Below, in pieces: positions 30,498 through 37,031 of a DNA stretch of 37,031 nucleotides; position 1 is the stretch's first letter, and each line of letters begins with the position of its first letter. Origin of the DNA: Bacillota bacterium (GTDB lineage: Bacteria > Bacillota > Dethiobacteria > SKNC01); the NCBI GenBank assembly GCA_007120745.1, contig SKNC01000059.1, positions 1 through 37,031 of the forward strand. Direction: 5' to 3'. A program made the translations under genes and the position numbers. The notes under the pieces are model-generated. The model had not been told where the DNA came from and did not search any database. It saw nothing but the letters and a program-made list of their open reading frames with translations.

Positions 30498-31007
30498 ATG
30501 CCATTAACTCCGCTGGATATCCAAAATAAGGAGTTTTCGTTAGCGCTGCGCGGTTTTAATCGAGAAGAGGTTAATGATTTTCTGGACAGGCTGACCAAAG
30601 ACTATGAAGAAATTATTAAAGAAAATGTACAGATGAAGGAGCAGGCAGAGTCCCTGGAGGGAAAACTGGAGCACTACAAAAAAATTGAGGAAACTCTGCA
30701 AAAGGCCATTGTTATTGCCCAGGATACTGCGGAAGAGGTAAAAAGAAATGCCAGCAAGGAGGCCGAACTGATACGCAGAGAGGCTGAAAAAGATGCTGCC
30801 AGAATCATAGAAGAAGCCCGGTATAAAGCCAGCAGGATTGTAGCCGAGCACGAAGACTTAAATAAGCAGGCCCAGGTTTTTAAGCTGCGGCTTCGCTCCC
30901 TGGTGGAAGCCCAGTTAGCTGCCCTGGAATCCGAGACATGGCTGGATTTAATGAATGATGAAAAAATGCCGGAGGAAGAGGAGTCTCAGGAGGAGGATAC
31001 GGCATAA
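30498..31007 (+). CDS. divIVA: DivIVA, polar and septal curvature-sensing protein
   Basis: 169 residues. The N-terminal lipid-binding domain (MPLTPLDIQNKEFSLALRGFNREEVNDFLDRL) is followed by coiled coil from about 35 to 145 and an acidic tail (PEEEESQEEDTA). I use ATG 30498, spaced 8 bases from TGAGGAGG (30482-30489); TTG 30492 is in frame but too close. In spore formers DivIVA helps anchor the chromosome origin and the sporulation septum. Closes the ylm block before the ileS leader. Confidence 0.95.
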   Translation: MPLTPLDIQNKEFSLALRGFNREEVNDFLDRLTKDYEEIIKENVQMKEQAESLEGKLEHYKKIEETLQKAIVIAQDTAEEVKRNASKEAELIRREAEKDAARIIEEARYKASRIVAEHEDLNKQAQVFKLRLRSLVEAQLAALESETWLDLMNDEKMPEEEESQEEDTA

Positions 31008-31103
31008 TATTTATTTTTCTGGGTTAAGTTTCCTGAGATTTAGGGAATACTTAATAAAAGTCCACGTCTTTCGTCGTGGGATGGATGTCTTCCAATGTGA
31101 TTG

Positions 31104-31131
31104 TTGACATTTATAAAAAAAATGTTATATT
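31104..31131 (+). promoter_or_regulatory. Sigma-A promoter of the ileS leader
   Basis: Perfect -35 TTGACA (31104-31109), 16-base spacer, TATATT (31126-31131) with an extended TG at 31123-31124. Upstream, 31008-31103 holds only a weak CCACG/CGTGG hairpin at 31062-31079. Confidence 0.8.
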
Positions 31132-31137
31132 AGTAAT

Positions 31138-31405
31138 AATGAATATCTAGAACAATTCGATGAACGGGTCCAGTACGCAGGATATTTCTGTTCAGAGAGC
31201 CAGGGAAGCTGAAAACTGGCCTTTAATACCTGCCGAATATCTCCCGGGAGTGCTGTGCGAAATTCTTGTGAAGAGTAGACACATGAAGAGTAGACACAGC
31301 CGGTGGTGCCGTTACCGCCTGTGACCCCATGCAGTCATTTATTTTTTATGCTATCCAGGGTGGTACAGCGGGAATAATTCCCGTCCCTACAGGACGGGTT
31401 TTTTT
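31138..31405 (+). promoter_or_regulatory. T-box riboswitch controlling ileS
   Basis: Leader that reads tRNA-Ile charging. Stem I: the AGTA and GAA sides of the specifier loop, the helix GCAGG..TATT with AATA..CCTGC, and AGAGAG at 31195-31200. The specifier is read as ATC (Ile) at 31239-31241. T-box sequence AGGGTGGTACAGCGGG near 31360-31377; its TGGT pairs with ACCA, as expected for tRNA-Ile with discriminator A. The terminator is CCCGTCC (31380-31386), loop CTACA, GGACGGG (31392-31398), T7. A linker part carries a 15-bp tandem duplication. Confidence 0.93.
31269..31298 (+). repeat. Perfect 15-bp tandem duplication in the T-box linker
   Basis: TGAAGAGTAGACACA occurs at 31269-31283 and again at 31284-31298, directly adjacent and identical, between Stem I and the GGTGGT/ACCGCC hairpin of the leader. 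Confidence 0.95.
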
Positions 31406-31441
31406 GATTTTATAAATAGAATAAGCGGAGGGATAAACATC

Positions 31442-34249
31442 ATGGACTACAAAGAAACATTGAATCTGCCAAAAACAGAGTTTCCCATGCGGGCGAATTT
31501 ACCCAAGAGGGAGCCGGATATCCTGAAATATTGGGAGGACATTAATATTTATGACCTGGTTCAAAAGGCCAGGAAAGGGAAAGAGAAATTTATTCTTCAT
31601 GATGGCCCCCCCTATGCCAATGGGGATATTCATATGGGTACAGCCATGAACAAAGTTTTGAAAGATATTGTGGTGAAGTACAAAACCATGAAGGGGTATG
31701 ACTCACCCTATGTTCCCGGGTGGGATACCCACGGCCTACCCATCGAGCATCAGATTATTAAAACTAAAAAAATTAACAGGCACGAAGTGGGAGACCTGGA
31801 ATTCAGGCAGGAGTGTCATAATTATGCTTTAAAATTTGTGGATATACAGCGGGAACAGTTTATGCGGCTGGGAGTCCGTGGGGACTGGTATAACCCGTAC
31901 CTTACCTTAGCCCCTTCCTTTGAGGCCCGGCAGATTCAGGTGTTTGGAGAAATGGCCAAGAGAGGTTATATCTACAAGGGGCTTAAGCCGGTTTACTGGT
32001 GCACCTGCTGTGAAACAGCTCTGGCTGAGGCGGAAGTAGAATATGACGAGCGAAAATCTCCATCTATTTTCGTTAAATTTCCCGTCATTGAGGATAAAGG
32101 TTTGTTCGAAGAGGGAACAAAAAACCATGTAATAATCTGGACCACTACACCCTGGACACTTCCTGCCAACGTGGCGGTAGCCCTGCATCCGGAATTTGAT
32201 TATGTGCGTATCAAGCTGGAGGATGATCACTATATTATGGCAGAAGGTCTGGCCGCCCGGGTGATGATGGTTTTAGACCGTACCGACTGGGAAGTGGTGG
32301 GACGCTACAAAGGCTCTGACCTTTCCGGATTAAAATATAAGCATGCCCTTTTGAATAAAGAAGGAGTGGTGGTTACCGGGGATCTGGTAACCCTGGAGCA
32401 GGGATCTGGGTGCGTGCACATTGCTCCCGGCCATGGTATGGAGGACTATCAATTAAGCCTGGAATATGACCTTCCCATTGTGGCCCCACTGGACGATAAG
32501 GGGGTTTTCACCGATGAAGCAGAGCAGTTCCAGGGGCTGTCCTATGGGGAAGGAAATAAGGCGGTTACCACGGAATTGAAAGAGAAAAACCTGCTCTTTC
32601 ACCTGGACTTCTTATCCCATCCCTATCCCCACTGCTGGCGCTGTAAGAGGCCGGTGATTTTCCGGGCCACGGAGCAGTGGTTTGCATCTATTGAAGGCTT
32701 TAGAGAAGCCGCTTTGAATGCAATTAAAGAGGTACATTGGATTCCCTCCTGGGGAGAAGAAAGAATCAGCAAAATGGTGGGAGAGCGCCATGACTGGTGT
32801 ATTTCTCGTCAGCGGGTCTGGGGAGTTCCTATTCCCATATTCTACTGCACCCAATGCAATAAAGAGCTGATTAATGATGATACCATCAAGGCTGTTCAGG
32901 ACTTGTTTGCCAGAGAAGGTTCTGATGCCTGGTTTAAGAAAACTGCGGAGGAAATATTACCGCCGGGGATTCAATGCAGCGACTGCAGCGGATCCGGATT
33001 CCGGAAGGAAACAGATATTATGGATGTGTGGTTTGACTCCGGGTCCACCCACGCTGCGGTCTGTGATGCCAGGGAAGAGCTGGGATGGCCGGTAGATTTA
33101 TACCTGGAGGGAAGCGACCAGTATAGAGGGTGGTTTCAGTCCTCTCTATTAACCTCGGTGGCAACCCGGGGGAGAGCTCCTTATCGTTCAGTTCTGACCC
33201 ACGGCTGGGTAGTGGACGGAGAAGGGAAAAAGATGTCCAAATCCGTAGGAAATGTAATTGCCCCCAAAGAAATTATAAAAAATTACGGTGCTGATATTTT
33301 GAGGCTGTGGGTCTCCTCATCAGACTTTAGAGGAGATGTCAGGGTTTCTCCTAATATACTGCAGCAGCTGTCGGAGGTTTACCGAAAAATTCGCAATACC
33401 GCAAGATACATGCTGGGCAACTGCCAGGACTTTCATCGTAAGAGAGACCAGGTGGAGTATGATAAACTTTGGGAAATTGACCGCTGGGCCCTGCACAGGC
33501 TTCAGGAGCTGGTGGAAACCGTTACCCGGGCGTATGAGAAGTACGAATTTCACCAGGTATTTCATGCCATTCATAATTTCTGTGTCATTGATATGAGCAA
33601 TTTTTATCTGGATGTTCTGAAAGACAGGCTGTATGTATTTCCCGCCGGGGACAAGAGCCGCAGAGCTGCTCAAACGGTCATGTATAAGATTTTGACTTCC
33701 CTGGTTATCATGACTGCTCCCATACTGACCTTTACGGCGGAGGAAATATGGAAGCTTTTGCCTGAAAAAGAAGAGGGTGCGGAAAAGTCGGTACAGCTTG
33801 CTTCCTGGCCCAAAGTAAATGAAAGCTGCCTGGATGAACGTCTGAAGGAAAAATGGGATGAAATACTGGAGGTGCGGGATGAGGTTTCCAAAGCCCTGGA
33901 GGAGGCCAGAAGAAGAAAAGTGATATCCGGCTCTCTAGGGGCGGCGGTAGATATTTATCCAGCTGAAAAAGTATATGAACTGCTGAAAGAATATGAGGAG
34001 CAGCTGCCCATGATATTTATCGTATCCCAGGTAAACCTGCATTCTCCTACGGACCTGGTCATGGAAGGAGCGTACGCCAGTACCACTATTAAGGACCTGA
34101 AAGTTGGCGTGAGCCAGGCCCGGGGCGGAAAATGTGAAAGATGCTGGAACATCAGTGAAACCGTAGGCTCTTACCGGGAAAACCCGGAAATATGCCACCG
34201 CTGTTATTCTGTAGTAAAGGAACTGGATGTTCCTCTTTCTGCCGATTAA
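31442..34249 (+). CDS. ileS: Isoleucyl-tRNA synthetase
   Basis: Class I aminoacyl-tRNA synthetase, 935 residues, full length for the bacterial type. HIGH-like HMGT at 64-67 in PPYANGDIHMGTAMNK; KMSKS at 597-601; the CP1 editing domain includes WTTTPWTLPANVA and GCVHIAPGHG. The C-terminal zinc finger has C898, C901, C918 and C921 (CERC, CHRC), typical of the IleRS1 class. ATG start behind GGAGGG. Expression is set by the T-box leader upstream, and a strong terminator lies about 130 bases downstream. Confidence 0.98.
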   Translation: MDYKETLNLPKTEFPMRANLPKREPDILKYWEDINIYDLVQKARKGKEKFILHDGPPYANGDIHMGTAMNKVLKDIVVKYKTMKGYDSPYVPGWDTHGLPIEHQIIKTKKINRHEVGDLEFRQECHNYALKFVDIQREQFMRLGVRGDWYNPYLTLAPSFEARQIQVFGEMAKRGYIYKGLKPVYWCTCCETALAEAEVEYDERKSPSIFVKFPVIEDKGLFEEGTKNHVIIWTTTPWTLPANVAVALHPEFDYVRIKLEDDHYIMAEGLAARVMMVLDRTDWEVVGRYKGSDLSGLKYKHALLNKEGVVVTGDLVTLEQGSGCVHIAPGHGMEDYQLSLEYDLPIVAPLDDKGVFTDEAEQFQGLSYGEGNKAVTTELKEKNLLFHLDFLSHPYPHCWRCKRPVIFRATEQWFASIEGFREAALNAIKEVHWIPSWGEERISKMVGERHDWCISRQRVWGVPIPIFYCTQCNKELINDDTIKAVQDLFAREGSDAWFKKTAEEILPPGIQCSDCSGSGFRKETDIMDVWFDSGSTHAAVCDAREELGWPVDLYLEGSDQYRGWFQSSLLTSVATRGRAPYRSVLTHGWVVDGEGKKMSKSVGNVIAPKEIIKNYGADILRLWVSSSDFRGDVRVSPNILQQLSEVYRKIRNTARYMLGNCQDFHRKRDQVEYDKLWEIDRWALHRLQELVETVTRAYEKYEFHQVFHAIHNFCVIDMSNFYLDVLKDRLYVFPAGDKSRRAAQTVMYKILTSLVIMTAPILTFTAEEIWKLLPEKEEGAEKSVQLASWPKVNESCLDERLKEKWDEILEVRDEVSKALEEARRRKVISGSLGAAVDIYPAEKVYELLKEYEEQLPMIFIVSQVNLHSPTDLVMEGAYASTTIKDLKVGVSQARGGKCERCWNISETVGSYRENPEICHRCYSVVKELDVPLSAD

Positions 34250-34379
34250 ATTTGTTGGAAGCTGTAAGTGGGTATTTAACGGTAGATAACGGGCTGTGCT
34301 GATAACGGCATTACGGAGTTTAATTATCAAACGTGCAAAAAGAACGGTTTGCAGGGATTAACAAGTTCATCAATACTTT

Positions 34380-34430
34380 AAAAGAACAGGAATATCTTGA
34401 CAAGAATTCCTGTTCTTTTATATTTTTTTA
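34380..34430 (+). terminator. Terminator after ileS
   Basis: Perfect 14-bp stem (34380-34393 with 34406-34419; arms contain GAACAGGAAT), whose 12-base loop can pair further (CTTG/CAAG), followed by TATATTTTTTT. The preceding 130 bases hold nothing assignable. Confidence 0.9.
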
Positions 34431-34499
34431 AATATAAAACATCTGCATAACCACAGGTAATATAGCATATTTTTGGGTAAATTATAATGAGGGGTGTTT

Positions 34500-34796
34500 A
34501 TGGAACAGTACAGGAAGAATATCCTGATGAAAGAGCTCAATAAAAAAATTGAGAAGCTCAGCCAGGACATGGAAAGGTTTAATCTAGCAGAATACCTGGA
34601 ACTTTTAAATAATCCCCGCAGATTTATATGGATAAATTTTGTGGGCGGCCTTTTCAGAGGGCTTGGGATTGCCCTGGGGGCATCAATTTTAGGTGCGCTG
34701 GTTCTATTTATGCTGCAGCGATTGGTGGTTTTGAATTTGCCCTTAATCGGAGATTTTATTGCGGAACTGGTACGGATTGTTCAGACGCATATGTAG
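34500..34796 (+). CDS. DUF5665-type small membrane protein
   Basis: 98 residues. The N-terminal helix (KELNKKIEKLSQDMERFNLAEYLELLNNPRR) is followed by WINFVGGLFRGLGIALGASILGALVLFML, a glycine-rich membrane segment, and a short C-terminal part with PLIGDFIAELVRIVQ. This matches my memory of the DUF5665 family, common in spore-forming Clostridia and of unknown function. I use ATG 34500; GTG 34494 is in frame but lies within the GAGGGGTG Shine-Dalgarno (34489-34496). Confidence 0.8.
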   Translation: MEQYRKNILMKELNKKIEKLSQDMERFNLAEYLELLNNPRRFIWINFVGGLFRGLGIALGASILGALVLFMLQRLVVLNLPLIGDFIAELVRIVQTHM

Positions 34797-34905
34797 CAGA
34801 AAGGAATCATGTAAAGCCCTTAAGTTTCCTTAGTTTTTTATACTGGATGGAAACCATAATTCAAATTTAAAAAAAGTGCTTAATAAATCCTATGGAGGTG
34901 ACCTG

Positions 34906-35424
34906 GTGAATCTTAAAGAAGCAATTGAAAAAAGACATAGCGTTAGAAGTTTTAAAGTGGAAGGAATATCTGAAGAAGCCATTCAAACGCTGCTGGAAGC
35001 GGCCTGCCAGGCTCCCACTGCCGGCAATATGCAGGCATGGAGATTCTATGTAGTAAGAAATGAAAAAATCAAAAGGGACCTGGCAATTTCTGCGTTAAAT
35101 CAAATGTGGATGTCAAGGGCACCGGTTATTATAGTTTTATGTGCCGACATGGCCCGGGCAGAACGTTTTTATGGTGAAAGGGGGAGGAATCTATATGCTC
35201 TGCAGGATACGGCAGCTGCTGCTCAAAATTTATTGTTAACGGCAGGCTCCTTAGGACTGGGGGGATGCTGGGTAGGAGCTTTCAGCGAAGCCAGGGTGGC
35301 AAAACTATTAGACTTACCCCATTCCGTAAGACCTTTAGCCCTGCTCCCCATAGGTTATCCGGATGAAGAAGGGAAGGAGACCTCCCGATTAAAACCTGAA
35401 GAGGTAACTGTTTTTGTGGACTGA
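34906..35424 (+). CDS. Nitroreductase-family flavoprotein
   Basis: FMN-dependent NAD(P)H oxidoreductase of about minimal length (172 residues). FMN-binding signature RHSVRSFK near the N-terminus, QAPTAGNMQAW, DTAAAAQNLLLTAGSLGLGGCWVGAF and ALLPIGYP are characteristic. GTG 34906 is chosen because GGAGGTGA (34894-34901) is ideally spaced; the TTG at 34876 has no site. The physiological substrate cannot be told from sequence. Confidence 0.93.
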   Translation: MNLKEAIEKRHSVRSFKVEGISEEAIQTLLEAACQAPTAGNMQAWRFYVVRNEKIKRDLAISALNQMWMSRAPVIIVLCADMARAERFYGERGRNLYALQDTAAAAQNLLLTAGSLGLGGCWVGAFSEARVAKLLDLPHSVRPLALLPIGYPDEEGKETSRLKPEEVTVFVD

Positions 35425-35434
35425 TATATTTTAC

Positions 35435-35474
35435 AGCTCTATATCTGACAAATTATAGCCCTATATCTGACAAA
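35435..35474 (+). repeat. Two direct repeats with 22-base period before the yteA-like gene
   Basis: AGCTCTATATCTGACAAA (35435-35452) and AGCCCTATATCTGACAAA (35457-35474) differ at one base. Read on the minus strand each contains TTTGTCAGA, one mismatch from the Spo0A box TTTGTCRAA. The second repeat touches the AAAGGAG Shine-Dalgarno (35472-35478). Confidence 0.7.
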
Positions 35475-35488
35475 GGAGAAATGACAAA

Positions 35489-36175
35489 ATGAACCCGGAT
35501 TTTTACCAGAAGTTGAAGGAGATGGAAGCTGAAATTTTAGAAGCGTTGGAGAAAAATAACGGAATGGGTAAACACCAATCTTTCCGTGACAGTGTTGAAG
35601 AACTTTCTTTATATGATAACCACCCTGCTGATTTGGGTAGTGAAAACTTTGAACGGTCTAAAGATTTATCTCTGCATGAAAATCGACTGCTGGAACTAGA
35701 GAAGATAAGAAAATCCCTGGTAAAAATAAAAAAAGGTATTTATGGGACCTGTGCATCCTGTGGCGAAACCATTGAAAATTCAAGACTGGAGGCCCTTCCC
35801 TATGCGGACCTGTGTGTGCATTGTTCAGAAAAATCCAGAGACGTAAAAGACTCTCATTCCAGGCCTGTAGAAGAGGATGTTCTTTCTCCTCCCTACGGCA
35901 GAGTTACTAAAGATGGAGAGGACTATGCGGGTTATGATGGGGAAGATGCCTGGCAGGAAGCAGCGCAGTACAATCGTTTACCTCACGTGCATTATGAAGA
36001 TGTGGACCCGGGAGAAGACGGAGAAGACCCCGGAGGCGATATAGAAAATATGTCGGTGGCAAAGGATCTTGGTGGGACGTATGTGCAGACGTACTGGAAG
36101 AATGATGGGAATTTTGAATTGGGAAAAGAGAGAAAAGGGAAAAAAGGAAAGAAGGGAGACTCCCCCTCTATTTAA
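35489..36175 (+). CDS. yteA: YteA-type TraR/DksA zinc-finger sporulation protein
   Basis: 228 residues. The N-terminal helical part has the DNHPADLGSENFERSKDLSL motif of the YteA group; a DksA/TraR-type C4 zinc finger follows with C88, C91, C109 and C112 (CASC, CVHC). The long acidic and then basic C-terminus (KERKGKKGKKGDSPSI) is typical of the group. The family is annotated as sporulation-related in Bacillus, but the mechanism is unknown. ATG start behind AAAGGAG; direct repeats overlap the upstream region. A terminator follows. Confidence 0.88.
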   Translation: MNPDFYQKLKEMEAEILEALEKNNGMGKHQSFRDSVEELSLYDNHPADLGSENFERSKDLSLHENRLLELEKIRKSLVKIKKGIYGTCASCGETIENSRLEALPYADLCVHCSEKSRDVKDSHSRPVEEDVLSPPYGRVTKDGEDYAGYDGEDAWQEAAQYNRLPHVHYEDVDPGEDGEDPGGDIENMSVAKDLGGTYVQTYWKNDGNFELGKERKGKKGKKGDSPSI

Positions 36176-36210
36176 CATGAAAGCTCTCCCGGCTGCAAGA
36201 TTCAGTTAAT

Positions 36211-36234
36211 GAACCCACCCGGGTTCTTTTTTTT
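36211..36234 (+). terminator. Terminator after the yteA-like gene
   Basis: GAACCC (36211-36216), loop ACCC, GGGTTC (36221-36226), then eight T residues. Confidence 0.9.
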
Positions 36235-36280
36235 GAGTACCTATTTGTGTCCATCTGCCTCTAAGAAAACGGGGTTAGGG

Positions 36281-36310
36281 TTGTCTACTCAATATGTTTT
36301 GTGCTAGAAT
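36281..36310 (+). promoter_or_regulatory. Sigma-A promoter of lspA
   Basis: TTGTCT (36281-36286), 18-base spacer, TAGAAT (36305-36310). It overlaps the in-frame GTG at 36301 and so rules that codon out as the lspA start. Confidence 0.65.
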
Positions 36311-36333
36311 GGAGAAAGTTAGGGGTGATATTT

Positions 36334-36792
36334 TTGGCTTTAATTTTGCTGGGACTTTTCATTGTTTTTTCCGACCAGTTAAGCAAACAGCTGGTAGAAA
36401 AATATTTATATCTGGGACAGTCCATACCGGTTGTTCCTGAAATATTTCATATCACCCTTTTACGAAATCCGGGAGCACTTTTTGGGTTTATGCCAGGCGG
36501 CCGCTGGATATTTATAATCGTTACTTTGGTATCACTGGCTATTATGGCCCTGCTTATGATAGAAATACCCAGAGATAAACTTTACATGAGGTTGGGGATG
36601 ACCTTAATCATCGGAGGAGCTCTAGGTAATTTGATTGACCGGATACGCTTCGGATATGTGATTGATTTTATTGATTTTCGTTTTTGGCCTGTTTTTAATA
36701 TAGCAGATACGGTTCTCTGTCTGGGAGCGGTTTTTTTTCTTTTTGAGTACATCACCAGTAGTTTAAAAAATGACCAGTCAGGAGGCTTATAA
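36334..36792 (+). CDS. lspA: LspA, lipoprotein signal peptidase (signal peptidase II)
   Basis: Membrane aspartyl protease that removes signal peptides from diacylglyceryl-modified prolipoproteins. 152 residues from TTG 36334 (AGGGGTGAT, 36321-36329). Four hydrophobic segments; DQLSK (14-18), LRNPGALFGF, GNLIDRIRFGYVIDFIDF and FNIADT motifs, with the catalytic Asp pair at 111 and 125. lgt, acting one step earlier in the same pathway, starts 2 bases after the stop; its Shine-Dalgarno is inside lspA. Confidence 0.96.
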   Translation: MALILLGLFIVFSDQLSKQLVEKYLYLGQSIPVVPEIFHITLLRNPGALFGFMPGGRWIFIIVTLVSLAIMALLMIEIPRDKLYMRLGMTLIIGGALGNLIDRIRFGYVIDFIDFRFWPVFNIADTVLCLGAVFFLFEYITSSLKNDQSGGL

Positions 36793-36794
36793 AA

Positions 36795-37031
36795 TTGTAT
36801 CCAGTTTTATTTGAAATAGGGTTTATAAAAGTATATTCCTACGGAGCTGCCCTGGCTCTGGCCTTCTTGCTGGGGACATTCCTGGCCATGAGGGAGGCTC
36901 CCCGGGTGGGCATTGAACAGGAAAGGCTTTTGGACTTAGCTATTTTGATTGGTATCTCTTCCCTGGTGGGTTCTAGGATTGCCTATATTATTCTCGACCT
37001 TAATTATTATCTGGAGGTACCCATGAGAATC
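36795..37031 (+). CDS. lgt: Lgt, prolipoprotein diacylglyceryl transferase (3' end outside window)
   Basis: Only the first 79 codons are present; the frame is open to the window edge. TTG start behind GGAGG (36781-36785). The N-terminus (YPVLFEIGFIKVYSYGAALALAFLLGTFLA, then REAPRVGIEQERLLDLAILIGISSLVGSRIAYII) is characteristic of Lgt, which transfers diacylglycerol from phosphatidylglycerol to the lipobox Cys. It is coupled to lspA, forming a lipoprotein-maturation pair. An rluD-type gene, often next to lspA in Bacillota, is not between them. Confidence 0.92.
   Translation, partial: MYPVLFEIGFIKVYSYGAALALAFLLGTFLAMREAPRVGIEQERLLDLAILIGISSLVGSRIAYIILDLNYYLEVPMRI

Noticed and set aside
31269..31298. 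CRISPR-like repeat
   Set aside because: Only two adjacent copies without a spacer, inside a clear T-box leader.

Overview
The window comes from a spore-forming, probably strictly anaerobic member of the Bacillota (Clostridia in the broad sense). It carries spoIIGA, sigE, sigG and a YteA-type sporulation protein. It also has a class III (oxygen-sensitive) ribonucleotide reductase with its activase, a hybrid-cluster protein, and a HesB-like gene with an in-frame TGA that is best read as selenocysteine. Base composition is moderate and starts are often TTG or GTG behind strong Shine-Dalgarno sequences. I cannot name the genus.

Layout. (1) 1-7923: division and cell-wall (dcw) block, with ftsW (5' end cut off), murG, murB, murA, divIB/ftsQ, ftsA and ftsZ, closed by a strong terminator. 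(2) 7920-10903: sporulation sigma block, spoIIGA, sigE and sigG, plus a small membrane protein. The spoIIGA promoter has the wide -35/-10 spacing known from Spo0A-activated spoIIG promoters. (3) 11012-16345: a small Cys-rich protein, then the nrdR-nrdD-nrdG operon behind two NrdR-like boxes. NrdD is interrupted by a complete 524-residue LAGLIDADG intein. (4) 16391-25555: a mixed segment with a YlmC/YmxH protein, an M23 peptidase (minus strand), a cyclophilin, a SurA_N-like membrane protein, an ADP-ribosylglycohydrolase, the HesB-like selenoprotein behind a CsoR/CstR-like operator, an rrf2-hcp-cupin cluster, and a MetE-like protein (minus strand). (5) 25748-31007: the ylm block, with pgeF (ylmD), an HlyD-like membrane protein, ylmE, sepF, ylmG, ylmH and divIVA. 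(6) 31104-37031: a T-box-controlled ileS, a DUF5665 protein, a nitroreductase, a YteA-type protein, lspA, and the start of lgt.

Blocks 1, 2, 5 and 6 follow the gene order of Bacillus subtilis (ftsA-ftsZ-spoIIGA-sigE-sigG-ylmC/D/E-sepF-ylmG-ylmH-divIVA-ileS-lspA). Blocks 3 and 4 amount to about 15 kb of metabolic and stress genes placed between sigG and pgeF. Peptidoglycan precursor synthesis (MurA, MurB, MurG), septum assembly (FtsZ, FtsA, SepF, DivIB, FtsW, DivIVA) and commitment to sporulation (SpoIIGA, SigE, SigG) are thus grouped.

The observations most worth following up are the NrdD intein, the HesB-like selenoprotein with its palindromic operator, a 20-bp-arm palindrome between murA and ftsQ, a long structured element at 24424-24507, and a perfect tandem duplication inside the ileS T-box leader. 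I saw no rRNA, tRNA, CRISPR array or intact insertion sequence.
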